In this document: in pieces, positions 22,090-34,196 of the stretch
Layout: each line of letters begins with the position of its first letter
How positions within the stretch are numbered: position 1 is the first letter of the stretch
Origin: Nematostella vectensis
Taxonomy: Eukaryota; Cnidaria; Anthozoa; Actiniaria; Edwardsiidae
Assembly (NCBI RefSeq): GCF_932526225.1
Contig: NC_064040.1
Location: forward strand, 13,554,856-13,618,855
Reading direction: 5' to 3'
DNA: 64,000 nucleotides
Position numbers and translations under genes: made by a program
Notes under the pieces: model-generated
Databases searched by the model: none
Seen by the model: the letters and a program-made list of their open reading frames with translations, nothing else
What the model was told of the DNA's origin: nothing

Positions 22090-25000
22090 CTACACGTCTT
22101 TGACTCCTCCCTTGGTGCTGACGCCTGCTTGACTCAGGTCCAGACCCTCTGTTAACTCGGTTAAAATAGGATGCGCATCCAAAATTACCTGGAAACAACA
22201 AATCAGAAACACACGTGTCAAGTTAAATATCGTTTTTAAAAACAGGTCCAAAACCTGTTACATTCCGGTCTTACCTGTTTCTTGTCAGCTAGCATATCCA
22301 TGAGCCCACGCATCACGTGATCGTACCCAGGGTACATGTCGGTGCCGAATCTGGATAATGCACACTGTATGACGTCATCGATGAGAAGAAGGCGATACCA
22401 CACGTAAAATGGCTTGGGATTCTGAAGCGATCCCGCTCGCAGCAAATCTGGGGAGGATAAGTTTATTTATTTATTTAAAAACGTCGTACCTATCTTGAAG
22501 GGCAGTATGGTCATCCATGGATGTGATTGGGCGGTACGATGATGGTGTCTTCTGCAAATAGCCTGATTTGAGAATTTGATGATTTACATATATCGTTGAT
22601 ATACAACAAAAACAGGGTCGGTCCAAGTACGGAACGCTGTGGTATTCCTGATGTTACTTGTACTTTATCAGAGTGGGTGCCATTGACTGACACATACTGG
22701 GACCTCTTATTTAGGAAACCAGATATTCAAGCCAATGTTTTTCCCCTGATGCCATAATAAGAAATATTGAAATATTGATAGTATGTTGTTAGATGATATG
22801 AGTTTGTTCAGATGGCTGAGAACAATGTGTTCCATGATCTTGCAGCTGATACAGGTAAGATAGATAGGGCGATAGTTTTCCGGAAGATCTTTAGCTGACT
22901 TTTTATGTATTGGGACGACCATCGCATTTAGCCAAATAGCTGGTAAGGTCCCCTCATTGTAGCTTTGGTTGAGAATAAAGCACAGCATCCCGCCACATCC
23001 TTGCCACACATGACGTTAAGTGACTTAAAGATCATAAGAGTCATAAGGTTTCACAATCCCGTAACAATCCTTGCCACACATGACGTTAAGTGACGTAAAG
23101 ATCATAAGAGTCATAAGGTTTCACAATCCCGTAACAATCCTTGCCACACATGACGTTAAGTGACGTTAAGATCATAAGAGTCATAAGGTTTCACAATCCC
23201 GTAACAATCTTTGCCACACATGACGTTAAGTGACGTTAAGATCATAAGAGTCATAAGGTTTCACAATCCCGTAACAATCCTTGCCACACATGACGTTAAG
23301 TGACGTTAAGATTATAAGAGTCATAAGGTTTCACAAACCGAAACAACCCTTAAATACATACATACACTTTATTTATACAAGTACAAGTACATCAGTTACA
23401 ATATAAAAATATATTTACATATCACTGGTTTCCATGACTTGCCGTGTGTTCGTCTGATAAGGCAAAATGATTATGAAGAAACGTTTTAAATTTTGCTTTG
23501 GAATTAGTTTGCATTTCATCTGAAAAATTGTTCCAGAGTTTGGCTCGCAGGTTTCAAATAGATTTGTCAGATAAGAAGGAAAGAGATTATTTAGAGTTTT
23601 GAACATTGCCACTCCCAGGTGTTTGGACCTTCTTGTAGAGACATCGTCCCAATCAAGAAGGCGCCTGAGAGTGGCAGATCTAGTGTCGAAATTCGATTTG
23701 GTAATTATTCTTGCCGAACGATTTTGTAATTTTTGTAATTTGTCGTAAAGCTTGGAGCTAATGTCGTGCCAAACAGGTCTGCAGTAGTCAAAGTGTGGCT
23801 CTATCAACGCCTTATAAATGGTACATGCAGTTCCCCTTGATACGAAAGGACGCACTCGTTCAAGGGCGCCGATCCCACTTGAAAGTTTCTTAGATTTTTC
23901 GTCTATGTGCTTTTCCCAGCTTAAATTCTTGTCAATATGCAAACCTGAGGATTTCGTGTTTTCAACTCTAGATATTTCATTGTTTTCGATCCTTATTGAT
24001 ATATTCACTCCACCGGCTCTGGCCTTCAGCCTCTGCCTCGAACCGATGATCATGAATTCTGTTTTAGTTATGTTTAAACTAAGCTTATTTGCCAATAGCC
24101 ATTTGTGTAATTTCGATAATTCTGAATTAATTTTACACTCGAGTTCAACAAGGTTCGAAGCCGAAAAGGTAATTATTGTATCATCGGCATACATTCGAGG
24201 GAGGGAGCTGTGAAGACAGTGAGGGAGATCATTAATATAGATAAGGAACAGAAGTGGGCCAATTATTGAGCCTTGAGGTACGCCGCATGTTAGGGTGTGG
24301 CTACCAGAAAGGTGGCCATTGACCCGACACTTCTGTTTCCTGTCTGTTAAATATGATCTGAACCACTTCAGGCTAGTTTTTTTTTTCAAAATAATTTCAT
24401 GGTCAATCGTATCAAAGGCTTTTTTGAGATCAATAAAAATCACTCCATTAAGAAGACCATTGTCAATGTTGACATACCAGTCATTGGTAGCTTCTAGTAG
24501 GGCCGTTAGAGTACTATGGAGTGACCTAAAGCCTGACTGATAAGCTGTTAATAATTTGTTTTCGTTAAGGTAGCTGTAATATTGGTTGAAAACAGCTTTT
24601 TTCAAGTATCTTTGCAACCACTGGCAAAACTGAGATTGGCGTATAGTTGCCTGGATCGGACTTTTCGCCTTTTTTGAAAATATGAGAAACACTTGCAAAT
24701 TTCCAATCACAAGGAAAAATTCCGCAAGCGATGGAATAGTTGAAGATGTTTGTCAACGAAGGCGAAATAATATCAGCGGCAATTTTAATCAGGTTGCAGG
24801 GGATTTTGTCCAACCCAGTAGCTTTTCTTTTACTTAACTTCTTGATTAATAATCGTACTTCGGTTTCGCGAATTTGGCGAAGTGAGAACGATTTGTCAGT
24901 TTGGTATAAATAGGATTCGGGTGGGGTATCTGTGCTGGGGATTTCACTCGCCAAATTTTTGCCAGTGTTTGCAAAATGGTGATTGAATTTCTCAGCGATA

Positions 25001-28000
25001 TCACAGGCGGATGAAAAAGTTAACTTTAAGCTCAGCAATGTTACACGTTTTTTTCCCACGTGAGCTCAGTTCGTTTAAAATTTTCCAGGTCTTGCGCATA
25101 TCATCCCTATTATCTTCTAAATTACTGGTAAAATATTTCCGTTTGGCTGTTTCGATAGCATTTTTGACAGAGTTTCTTTTCTTCTTTTTTGTATTGACTC
25201 CAACTAGTTTAATCTCCGTGTTGTTCTGCCTTCCTTTTAAGAAAATCACGTTTGTAAATTTTCCTAATTAGATCGTAGTCAATCCAAGGAGAACTTTTTT
25301 CCCCTGTTCTTTTACGGCGGAGTGGAGCGTGTTTATCGAGGCAGCTAATGAAAAGGGTTCTCCATTTTTCCCACGTGTCATTAGGATCAGTCAACGGTGC
25401 GATGTCATTCCATTCTTTGTTTTTGAGTTCATTAAGGAGACTGGTTTCATTGAAATTCTTAAATGATCTATTGACTATAGTTCTGGGGAATCGGTGAATT
25501 ATTGCAGAGATAATAACATCAGTGCTAGGGCTTGTGTTTAGAACTTCGTGGCCAATATCCGTAACGGAGTCAGCAATTTGCTGAGGCTCGAGAGACCTCA
25601 AGTCGTTGGTTCCAACATGTAATATAAGTTTGTCGGGTTTTTACCTCGGCAATCGGTTTGATACAGTGATCCATCGCGGATACTTTCGCTCCTGGAAATG
25701 GCATTACAGACACTTTCTGGTCAGAGTTAGATAGTTCCCAGCCCTTGACGAACTTGACCATAGAATCGCCGGCTATAACAACCTTACGCCGTCGGTCGCG
25801 CTCAGGCTGTGATGGAACCGGTCGTTGGTCAGGACTATTATCGTCCGTTGGAGTCTGTAGTTGATTAGACTTCTTGTTCTTCTTGGACTTCTTTTTACCC
25901 TGAGTTTTAGATCCGCTATAATTTGCCGGTGTTGGTACTTCGGTCACTTGGTTGATTAAATGATGGCTGTCAACGGTATTGCTCGGTGGTCGGTTAATGG
26001 TAGCCCGACGATCGGGATCTGGAGAGCTGTGCAGATCTTTGGCTAGAATCAGAAGAGCAAGCTTTAGTGAATCTCTTTCTTCTATGACAGTGGATATTTC
26101 GCTCTGGATGGAAGAAAGATGAGCTCGGAGTTTGTTGTTTTCCTCTCGAAGTTCGACCAAAGTTTGGGTCTGTTGAGTAGAGTTTTCAATATTTCGGGGT
26201 TCAATTATTGCTTTGATTTCGTCAGTTTGAGATTTAAGATTAGCAACGATGAGTTGGCAAGAGCAGGTAGACTTATCTTCGAGGTCGATGTAGTCGACAG
26301 GCTTGACTTGAGTAGTTGAGGAGGAAGAAGAAGAAGAGGGAAGGTCGGGCGCTATTGTTGTTTTTTGGCGGGACTTGAGAATCGCCTGTTTGAGATCGTT
26401 GAGTGAAGGTTTGTTCCCCGATGTCTTCATTCCTAGTCGGTGAAGCTCTGATTGCAGTGCAGATTTGTCCAGACTAGAGACGTCTCTGCTATCTTCAAGC
26501 AAGATAAGATCTTCGTTCTTTCGAAACGCAGGTGTCGAGAAAATTGCTTCATCTTCACGCTGCCAAGTTCAGAGAGTGATTTCACTCGACGCATTTTGCT
26601 TAATAATGCAGGAAGATGAACTATATGATATAATAACTAGAACTCAGAACCAAAGGTTCAATAAACGGTTAGAACTATGAATTTTGAGAAAATTTTCAGG
26701 AGCTCTTTAGACAATACACGTCTCTATCTCATGCCACTCATGACGTAAAGATCATAAGAGTCATAAGGTTGTCCAGAGACGCTAAGTTACAATCCTTACC
26801 AGAAGTACGGGCGGAAGTGACGTCAGACAAAAGCTTCTCGCCGATACCGGCCAGCCAATCAGAGAATAGGGAAATGATGTCACTCTTCCCTTTGACGTTT
26901 ATGAGGTCTGTAATCACCTAAGGGCGTGAAGGTTTCTTTAGTCTTTTTCTTTTCTATTGGGGAAGATCTAGATCTCTTAAAGATGTCAGTCATACTAAAA
27001 CTGAAGCTAAACAAATATGGTCTTACCTTGAGATGAGAGTCCGCGAGATGCGCGGTAACAAATGGTCTTACCTTGAGATTAGAGTTTGCGAGTTTCGCGG
27101 CAACAAATGGTCTTACCTTGAGATGTGAGTTCGCGAGTTGTGCGGTATTAAATGGTCTCACCTTGAGATGAGAGTTCGCGAATTGTGCGATATTAAATGG
27201 TCTTACCTTGAGATGTGAGTTCGCGAGTTATGTGGTATTAAATGGTCTTACCTTGAGATGAGAGTTCGCAAGTTGTGCGGTACTAAATGATCTTACCTTG
27301 AGATGAGAGTTCGCGAGTTGTGCGGTACTAAATGGTCTTACCTTGAGATGAGAGTTCGCGAATTGTGCGATATTAAATGGTCTTACCTTGAGATGTGAGT
27401 TCGCGAGTTGTGCGGTATTAAATGGTCTTACCTTGAGATGGGAGTTCGCGAGTTGCGCGCTATTAAATGGTCTTACCTTGAGATAAGAGTTCGCGAGTTG
27501 TGCGGTATTAAATGGTCTTACCTTGAGATGAAAGTTCGCGAGTTGCGCGGTAACAAATGGTTCGGCATATTGATTAGTGTCTTCTGACTCGAACAGAGCG
27601 GGTCTGAAATAAGAAAAGACCGTAGATCGATAGAACACATGATCAAGAAAGTTTTTCTTCAGAACGCCCGATCAAGTTCATGTCGTATCACTTCTTTTAC
27701 CTCGACTTCTTGTATTCTTCTATCTCAACTGCCGCCCTCCGAGTGCCAGCCACCATGGTCTCCATAGTTACCCAAAGCGATTGACACCACCAAAAATTGT
27801 TAGCCATAAAGTCGAAAATTGTCTCCATGGCGACAGAACTGTTGATACTTGAGGGCGTTGCTATGGGCGATGAGTGTGCGAGTTGTGCGCTGAATTGTCC
27901 GGCAATTGTTCGTATGTCTTCCTCCTCATCTTCCATCAGCATCACACCAGCTCTGAACACACTAGTAAGGAAAAAAGAGTTTTTCTGTTTATTCATATGT

Positions 28001-31000
28001 CCATATGTCTGTCTTTTTTGCCCGTTTATCCACCCGTCTGTCAGCCTTTTCTAGCAGTCCGTCCGTCCGTCCGTCCGCCCGTCCTACCGTCTGATCACTG
28101 CCACGCTAGCACTCACAAATATTAAGTCTTCTCTAAAATTGCTTATTTCTGAGCCTCAGTCGGTTGGAGTAAAACTATTTTTGCACAGGTAACAAGACGG
28201 TTGTGTTAAGAGATTGATAAATTAGTGATTTGCTGTCCACTCACGTTTTCGGAGCATAATATTAAATTGTGTGCTATCCATAATCTAACTAATGAGCATG
28301 AATTATTCTCCCGCTATGATAAAAATGTTCGTATTTTTTTAGCGCGAACAGTTTAGAATGGCATTATGTTTTACCATACTATACTAGATAGAAAAGTTTT
28401 AGGTGGACAAGTCTAGGAATTATATTTAATTTGGTTAAGAATATGAAAGTTAAATTTAACGCTCAGAGCACTTGTCCTGATATGTTGACCCATCGACGGC
28501 TGATTGATAACTGATTGCTCTTGAGCCCGGGGCTGGGATGAGCTTTTATAGCGGAACCTCGTGTTTGAAACTCACCTAACACAAGCGTCCAAAAGTCTTT
28601 GGTTCCCAGTCTCATCTCTAGAAACTCCAACCTTCAGTACAGCCTGACCCACAATCTCCAGTCCCCTAGCCGCGCCCATGCGCATTGGCTCCGGACAGTC
28701 CGGTGGGCAGGCCCGGGCAATTTGCTCGGACCATTCACAGACCATTCTGTCGCATGGGTTACCATGACAATGGCTAAGTTCCCTTCTTAACAAAATACTG
28801 CACACTGGTATACTCCGGGAAGAAACGGCGATGGATTTTGGGGTGTTAGAGTGAGATATACAAGTCTTCCATACAGCCCTTGCCATGGAATCAGGAACAT
28901 GACACTCGTCGGTATTCAAGGCGGTAAAAACGTCCAGCTCAACCAAAAGACATTGCTGGCTTTCCTCGTGAACGATAAGCGATGCTATTTCCACTGCTAG
29001 AGGGCCTTTTATTGAACCTTCTAGGTCAAGATTTGTGCGGAGATATTCCAAGATGGCAATCTTTGAATCGATGTCGGGTGTTGCCAACAGAACTTTTGTT
29101 CTTCTTGTTATTTCTTCACTGCTTAGCTGCCCTGGATAATAGAAGACATAGCAATAAAAGGCCTGGCTAACCGAGTGCGACATGACTCCTAGTTTAGCCA
29201 CCTCGATAATCATATTTGCGCGCGCCAAATCTTGTAGCATCGACAAAGAAAATGTTTTTTGGTTAGTTGAGAAACATTTTCTTGTCGCGCCCTATATGTC
29301 TCTCTCGACATGTCTCCTAGTTTAGCCAGCCCTTAGTCGCGTACAAAACACAGTTATGTAGAGAACACAGAAAAGAAAAGAACATTTAGGTTTCCCCCCG
29401 TTATAGCCCTCCCGTTTTGCCCCCTCTTCTTCCCCATAAAAGCATCTCCCTACCAGCTCCCCCCTCTACCACACCCGACGCTCTCTTCCTACCTTGTGCC
29501 CAGAAGAGATCAAACAGCAAACAAATGTTAATCCTAGCAAGTTCATGCTGGAGATTAGGATTTCCAGGAATTATACCACGTGACATCGGAGGGGCGAGGT
29601 CTTGCACGAGGTCGGCTGCGTCACAAGCTATTCAAGTCACGTGGAAAATACGTTAAACTCGTCAAATATAGATAAGTAAAACTAGCATCGAGTACGACTA
29701 AGATCCCTTACAACAACATGCAACGAAATGACTTCACAAACAGTACCGAATGCATCAATAAATCAAATAGCTCTGATTTGAGCGATAATCAAAAATTGAA
29801 ATACACCGGGACAAATAATATCATCTTCGTGGACGTACGGCAGTTCTTCTTCTTACTAACTAAAGAGCAAAAGTTGACAAAAGGTGTGGCGCAGTCAGTA
29901 TTTACACATAGGCAACTTTTTAAGTGGCAAATTCAAGCAAAAATAAACACAGAAATGGCTGCGCCCGTCGCGCCAAAGAGCGACGACAAAAATAAAATGG
30001 AAAACAAGCCCTTTCTGAGAAAGGAACTTTCCGGCTGATTCTCAGGGGCTTAATAAGTTGTCGTTATTTTGCCACGAAAAAACGGGAGTTTGAAAGTTTG
30101 CCGCCCAAAAAGAAACGTGATTTCTTAGCGCAAGCCGCCTATTGGGTAGTCAGTACATAGTAAAAAGTAATACAAAGGTTTATTCGCCAAGCATCTAATA
30201 CCCTTGTTCTCTGTTGTTCAGTTTAACTTAACGTAACACAAATGGCAATTGGTTTGACTCAGTGTAACAAATCACCTTGTAGGGTGACCAGCGGTATTAT
30301 CTCCATGACGATGCGCAAGTATTCTTCCCTTGTTACGGCGCATGCGTTATGCGCAGTCCCAAGCCATTCGTGTTTACGCAGAGCATGAACGACACAGTAA
30401 GCCCCACGGAGAACAGAAGACTCACGTGAAGCCGATGCGAGTTTGCGAACCTTCGAAGGAAAAGAAGTACACAAAGAGAAAGGAATTCAGATCTCCAATA
30501 TACACGGAGGCTAAAACGGGACCTAGGGTGAGGGTTAGCGCAACTGGGTTATGGTTAGGAAATGGACTCCGCAACTGAACTACGTTTTCGGCTTCCACAA
30601 ATATGACCTACGCTTACTTGGCAGATTTCCTTTCCCTTTAACTGAACATTGCTTGGCAATGAATGCCGGCGTTTTCAAGCGATACAAAGAAGTGGAGCCC
30701 AGGTAGAGTCGGGTCTACACATACAACAAGGCTAAAGGTTTTCTGTCATACTCACCTGAAGAAGTGTTCCATGAATGGCATTTTGGGAAATAGCCTGCGG
30801 AGGGACGGGCAGAGAGTTCAGAAGCTCAGCAATCATCTCTACCACTCCATTTATGGGTACAAACGGTACCAAGGCCTGCGCAGCCAAGGAGCGCACAGCG
30901 TAGACTGGGCTCGAGGACATTGGTTTCAGCAAGGGGATAAACTCTACAAGAAGACTAAAGGACAATACGTGCTCAATACTTTTCTCCATATATATTAGCA

Positions 31001-34000
31001 GACCCGTACCCAGGGGGTGCGAACGCATCCCCCGCACAACGGCCGAAGGTCCACTTTTGGATCCCAATAAACGTGCTATTTGTAGACAAACTATAAAACA
31101 TAATCTAGATCACTCTGGTATGTAGCCAAATCCGACAATAAACGTCCCGTGGAGATACTGCAACGCATAAAGAAAATCCCTTTTTGTTCTTTCTGGGATG
31201 GTTCCCCCCCCCCCCCCCCCGGAAAAGGTAGGTCCAGTTTTTTCGGATTTCGCATCCCCCCAAGAAAAATCCTGGGTACGGACCTGATTAGGCCGGTAAA
31301 GTGACAACTCTTTGCATCTTACTAAAGCCAGAATCATACGTCGCGCTTCTGCGGCGCCGATTCTAAAGTGTCGTCTACACGGGCAATTTTTACTTGATGA
31401 GTTTTACTTGACGATTCTTATCGTTCGTTTAGACGTGCTGTCCACACGAGCAACTTTTACTTGACAAGTTTTCCGTGCGATGAGCCGGTTATACCTTTAG
31501 ACAGCGGCGATACAAAACAATAAACAAAGCTTGCCAACACAAGGTGCCTCTGACAAAGAGAAAGAGACGGACCAGGGTATTAACAGCAGCGTTTTTAATA
31601 GTCCGCAAGCATAAGAAAAGGGGATCTACGAACTACTTTCATCGGAAAAACTAAAAGAGCCAATTTTTTGCACTTGTCAAGTAAACATTGCCTGTCTTAC
31701 AAATACATGATTGATTCGGCAAGACAGGAACGCGACGTATGAATTGGGCCTTATTTTTAAATTGCGTCGTATGAATCGGTACGTATTTTTGATTTGCGAC
31801 GTATGAATCGGGATGAGCGGATTTCATGCGAAATTCTCCTCAATTAATCCATGGTGCTCTTTTTAGCTCTATGCTTTACCGAATGGCAGCATATCATTGC
31901 AGTTCAACCACTAGTGACATAAAATAACAGTAAACCCATAGATCTCGGCTAGACTTTAGATACCTTTCTTCCTCGACTGTCCTAGCAGATCGTAGTTTCG
32001 ACAACATGGACAATATCGGAAAAAGCTCAGGGCCCAAGCGAGTTGCGTGACAGGCATGAGTGATGTCTAGTGAGCCGCTGGATGATGGCGACGCAGTCGC
32101 TCGTAACTGCCGCAAGAAGAACTGACGCAGGGAGGGGAAACGAGTGAAAAAATCTCGTGCGCTGATAGAGTTAAACTGACTGTCGTCCTGTTGCCCTTGC
32201 TTATGGCCGAAGATACGAAGAACCAAAGACCCTATCAAAGGCAAGCGGAATAATACATCAGGCGCAATGCGAGGAGTAACAGCGAAAAAGAGGTGTTGTC
32301 TTTGCACACAATATCCATGCTCCTCCAGCCTACAGCAACTCCTTACCGCACCCTGTACACATGGACATCATAGTAGATGATCAGCTGTGGTGATACGGCA
32401 ATCAGTATTTATTGGCCATATGTTTATTCTGTGTCTCTATTCAGACACGCCCCAGCCTTGCACTCGTTCTTTCCGTGGGGCGCGAATTGTCCATGACGCG
32501 GTAGCCGAAACCACTTCTCTCCCGAAACTTAACAAAAAAAATTTTAGTCTGTAAGATCTTAGCTAGCGCGCCAGGAACTGTCCACGCGCCACGAGGTAGT
32601 AGCTAGGATTACGCAACGTAACTTAACCAAGTTTTCTAAGTAAACACGGAGATCGCGCTGGAAACAAGGCAAAGTTTAGCCAAATTAGAGGGAATTTTGT
32701 GGATAATTATCAGAATTTAGCATCACAAACCCTGTTCCTCCAGCCCTTGCATTGTACAAATTATGTTCTGTGAGTGAATAAATTTACTGTATAACCGCAT
32801 AACCGCATGACGCTTAGACGCGGTGGCTATAATATGCAGCCAGGCGCTTCAGTGGTTTTTACCCATGCTTACATGCGGGCTTGTCGCGTAGTCGCGAAGC
32901 TGGTTGACGACAACGTTTTGTCAATCAACTCAGCTATTCCAATAAACGTTGTCAAGAGCGCTCTGCCGCACGCACCCATACCGCGAGGTGGTATGGGTAA
33001 TATATGTTGTTTCAAGCTCTGCCATCCTTCACCGCCGACACAAACTTCGTTGAACGCTATCAGGATGGCAGTACAGTCTTATAATTTTCTAAATATATAT
33101 CTGCACGTCCTTAAACAATGAAAGCAGGTTTGGCACCTATCCAGTAAGAGGTGTCAAATGGGGACTCCGTAGTTACACTGAAAGAAAACCTGTTAGCAAA
33201 AGTTCTAGTTCAGCGCACACGTTCCCGTCCTCGCTTACACCAGGAAACTTTGAGTTTTCAGGTTGTCGTTTGAAGAAAAACGGCTGAAATGTATCAGACA
33301 GAATCCGTTTCAGAGTATATTTACGTCTGGCTCTTTGAATTCTCAAATGTTTTCTCCCTATTTTTGTAGATACATTTTACAATTGTACGCGGCACATAGA
33401 AAAAAAATGCCAGTGTCTTCGATAGAAAATCCAAGAAACTGTACAATCCAGATACCTCGCCAGCGAGGTTCTTTACTTTAAGACTACGGCATATTTATGC
33501 CCTCAAAACAAACGGAAAACCTGAAACAACATTTATTACCCATACCACCTCGCGGTATGGGCGCGTGCGGCAGAGCGCTCTTAGACAACGTTTATTGAAA
33601 TAGCTGTATACACCTATTTCAATAAAGGTTCTACGACCGAAAGTAACCACGCATCTCCAACAATATGGATAAATCAAAACAATTATCCAGTATAGGTTAC
33701 CAAAGCTTGGCTCTGACATTGCTGGACTTCATTTTACACGCATGCATGTGACTTTAAAGGGGGAGTTTACCAGAGAGGGGAGGGGGGGCATTTGCCATGG
33801 TATACCGCTTCAGCTCGACTTTTTGCACCATCAGACGTGCCAAATATATAATAAATCTTATGCGACGTTTATAAAACTTCGCTGGAAGACTCACCAAAAA
33901 GCTGGGTAGCGGCATTCCGCACGGCCCACGAGGGAGACAGGAAACCCGTGATAGCGAGAATGACGCCACGCGCGGCAAACATGAGCACCTCGGCAGACAG

Positions 34001-34196
34001 GCTCGTGTCTTGGTAGAGCGCGCGCAGGATGTTGATGGCGTGTACCTGGGGGAGGTCTGTAGTCTCGTCTATGACGTCAGGGAGGGGAGAGTAAGCGAGA
34101 TCAATTAGCGTCTCGATGCACCGCTGAACAAGGGGGAGCCTGCTCGCGGGCGATTCACAAGCAAGGACGGTCGCAGTGAGCACAGGTAGCCCGGCG
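22090..34196 (-). CDS. THADA: THADA exons 26-36 (DUF2428 core to C-terminus)
   Basis: Exons: 33895-34196, 31964-32231, 30756-30954, 30276-30420, 29493-29615, 28576-29230, 27701-27961, 27522-27603 (proximal donor), 26800-26917, 22275-22447 and 22090-22188 (stop TAG). All phases agree. Exons 26-28 are the most conserved THADA segment. Exon 31 (655 bp) is the largest. The last three exons (starting VITDLINVKGKSDII and later FYVWYRLLLIDDVIQ) have weak or no recognisable similarity to human THADA but are fixed by open frames and phase. Exon 30's acceptor could also be 12 nt upstream, in frame. Confidence 0.85.

Noticed and set aside
22275-22447. Separate gene for the exon coding FYVWYRLLLIDD
   Set aside because: Phase and open frame link it to exon 34 (26800-26917) and to the last THADA exon; no start codon or promoter context of its own.
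22999-23345. CRISPR-like array (five 70-bp repeats)
   Set aside because: Units are contiguous without unique spacers and the context is animal DNA with introns; it is a tandem repeat.
23415-24710. 431-codon frame as a host gene
   Set aside because: Contains RT motifs (YADD) and belongs to the LINE.
29718-30038. 106-codon plus-strand frame inside THADA intron 29
   Set aside because: No recognisable domain, no splice partners, composition like the intron.
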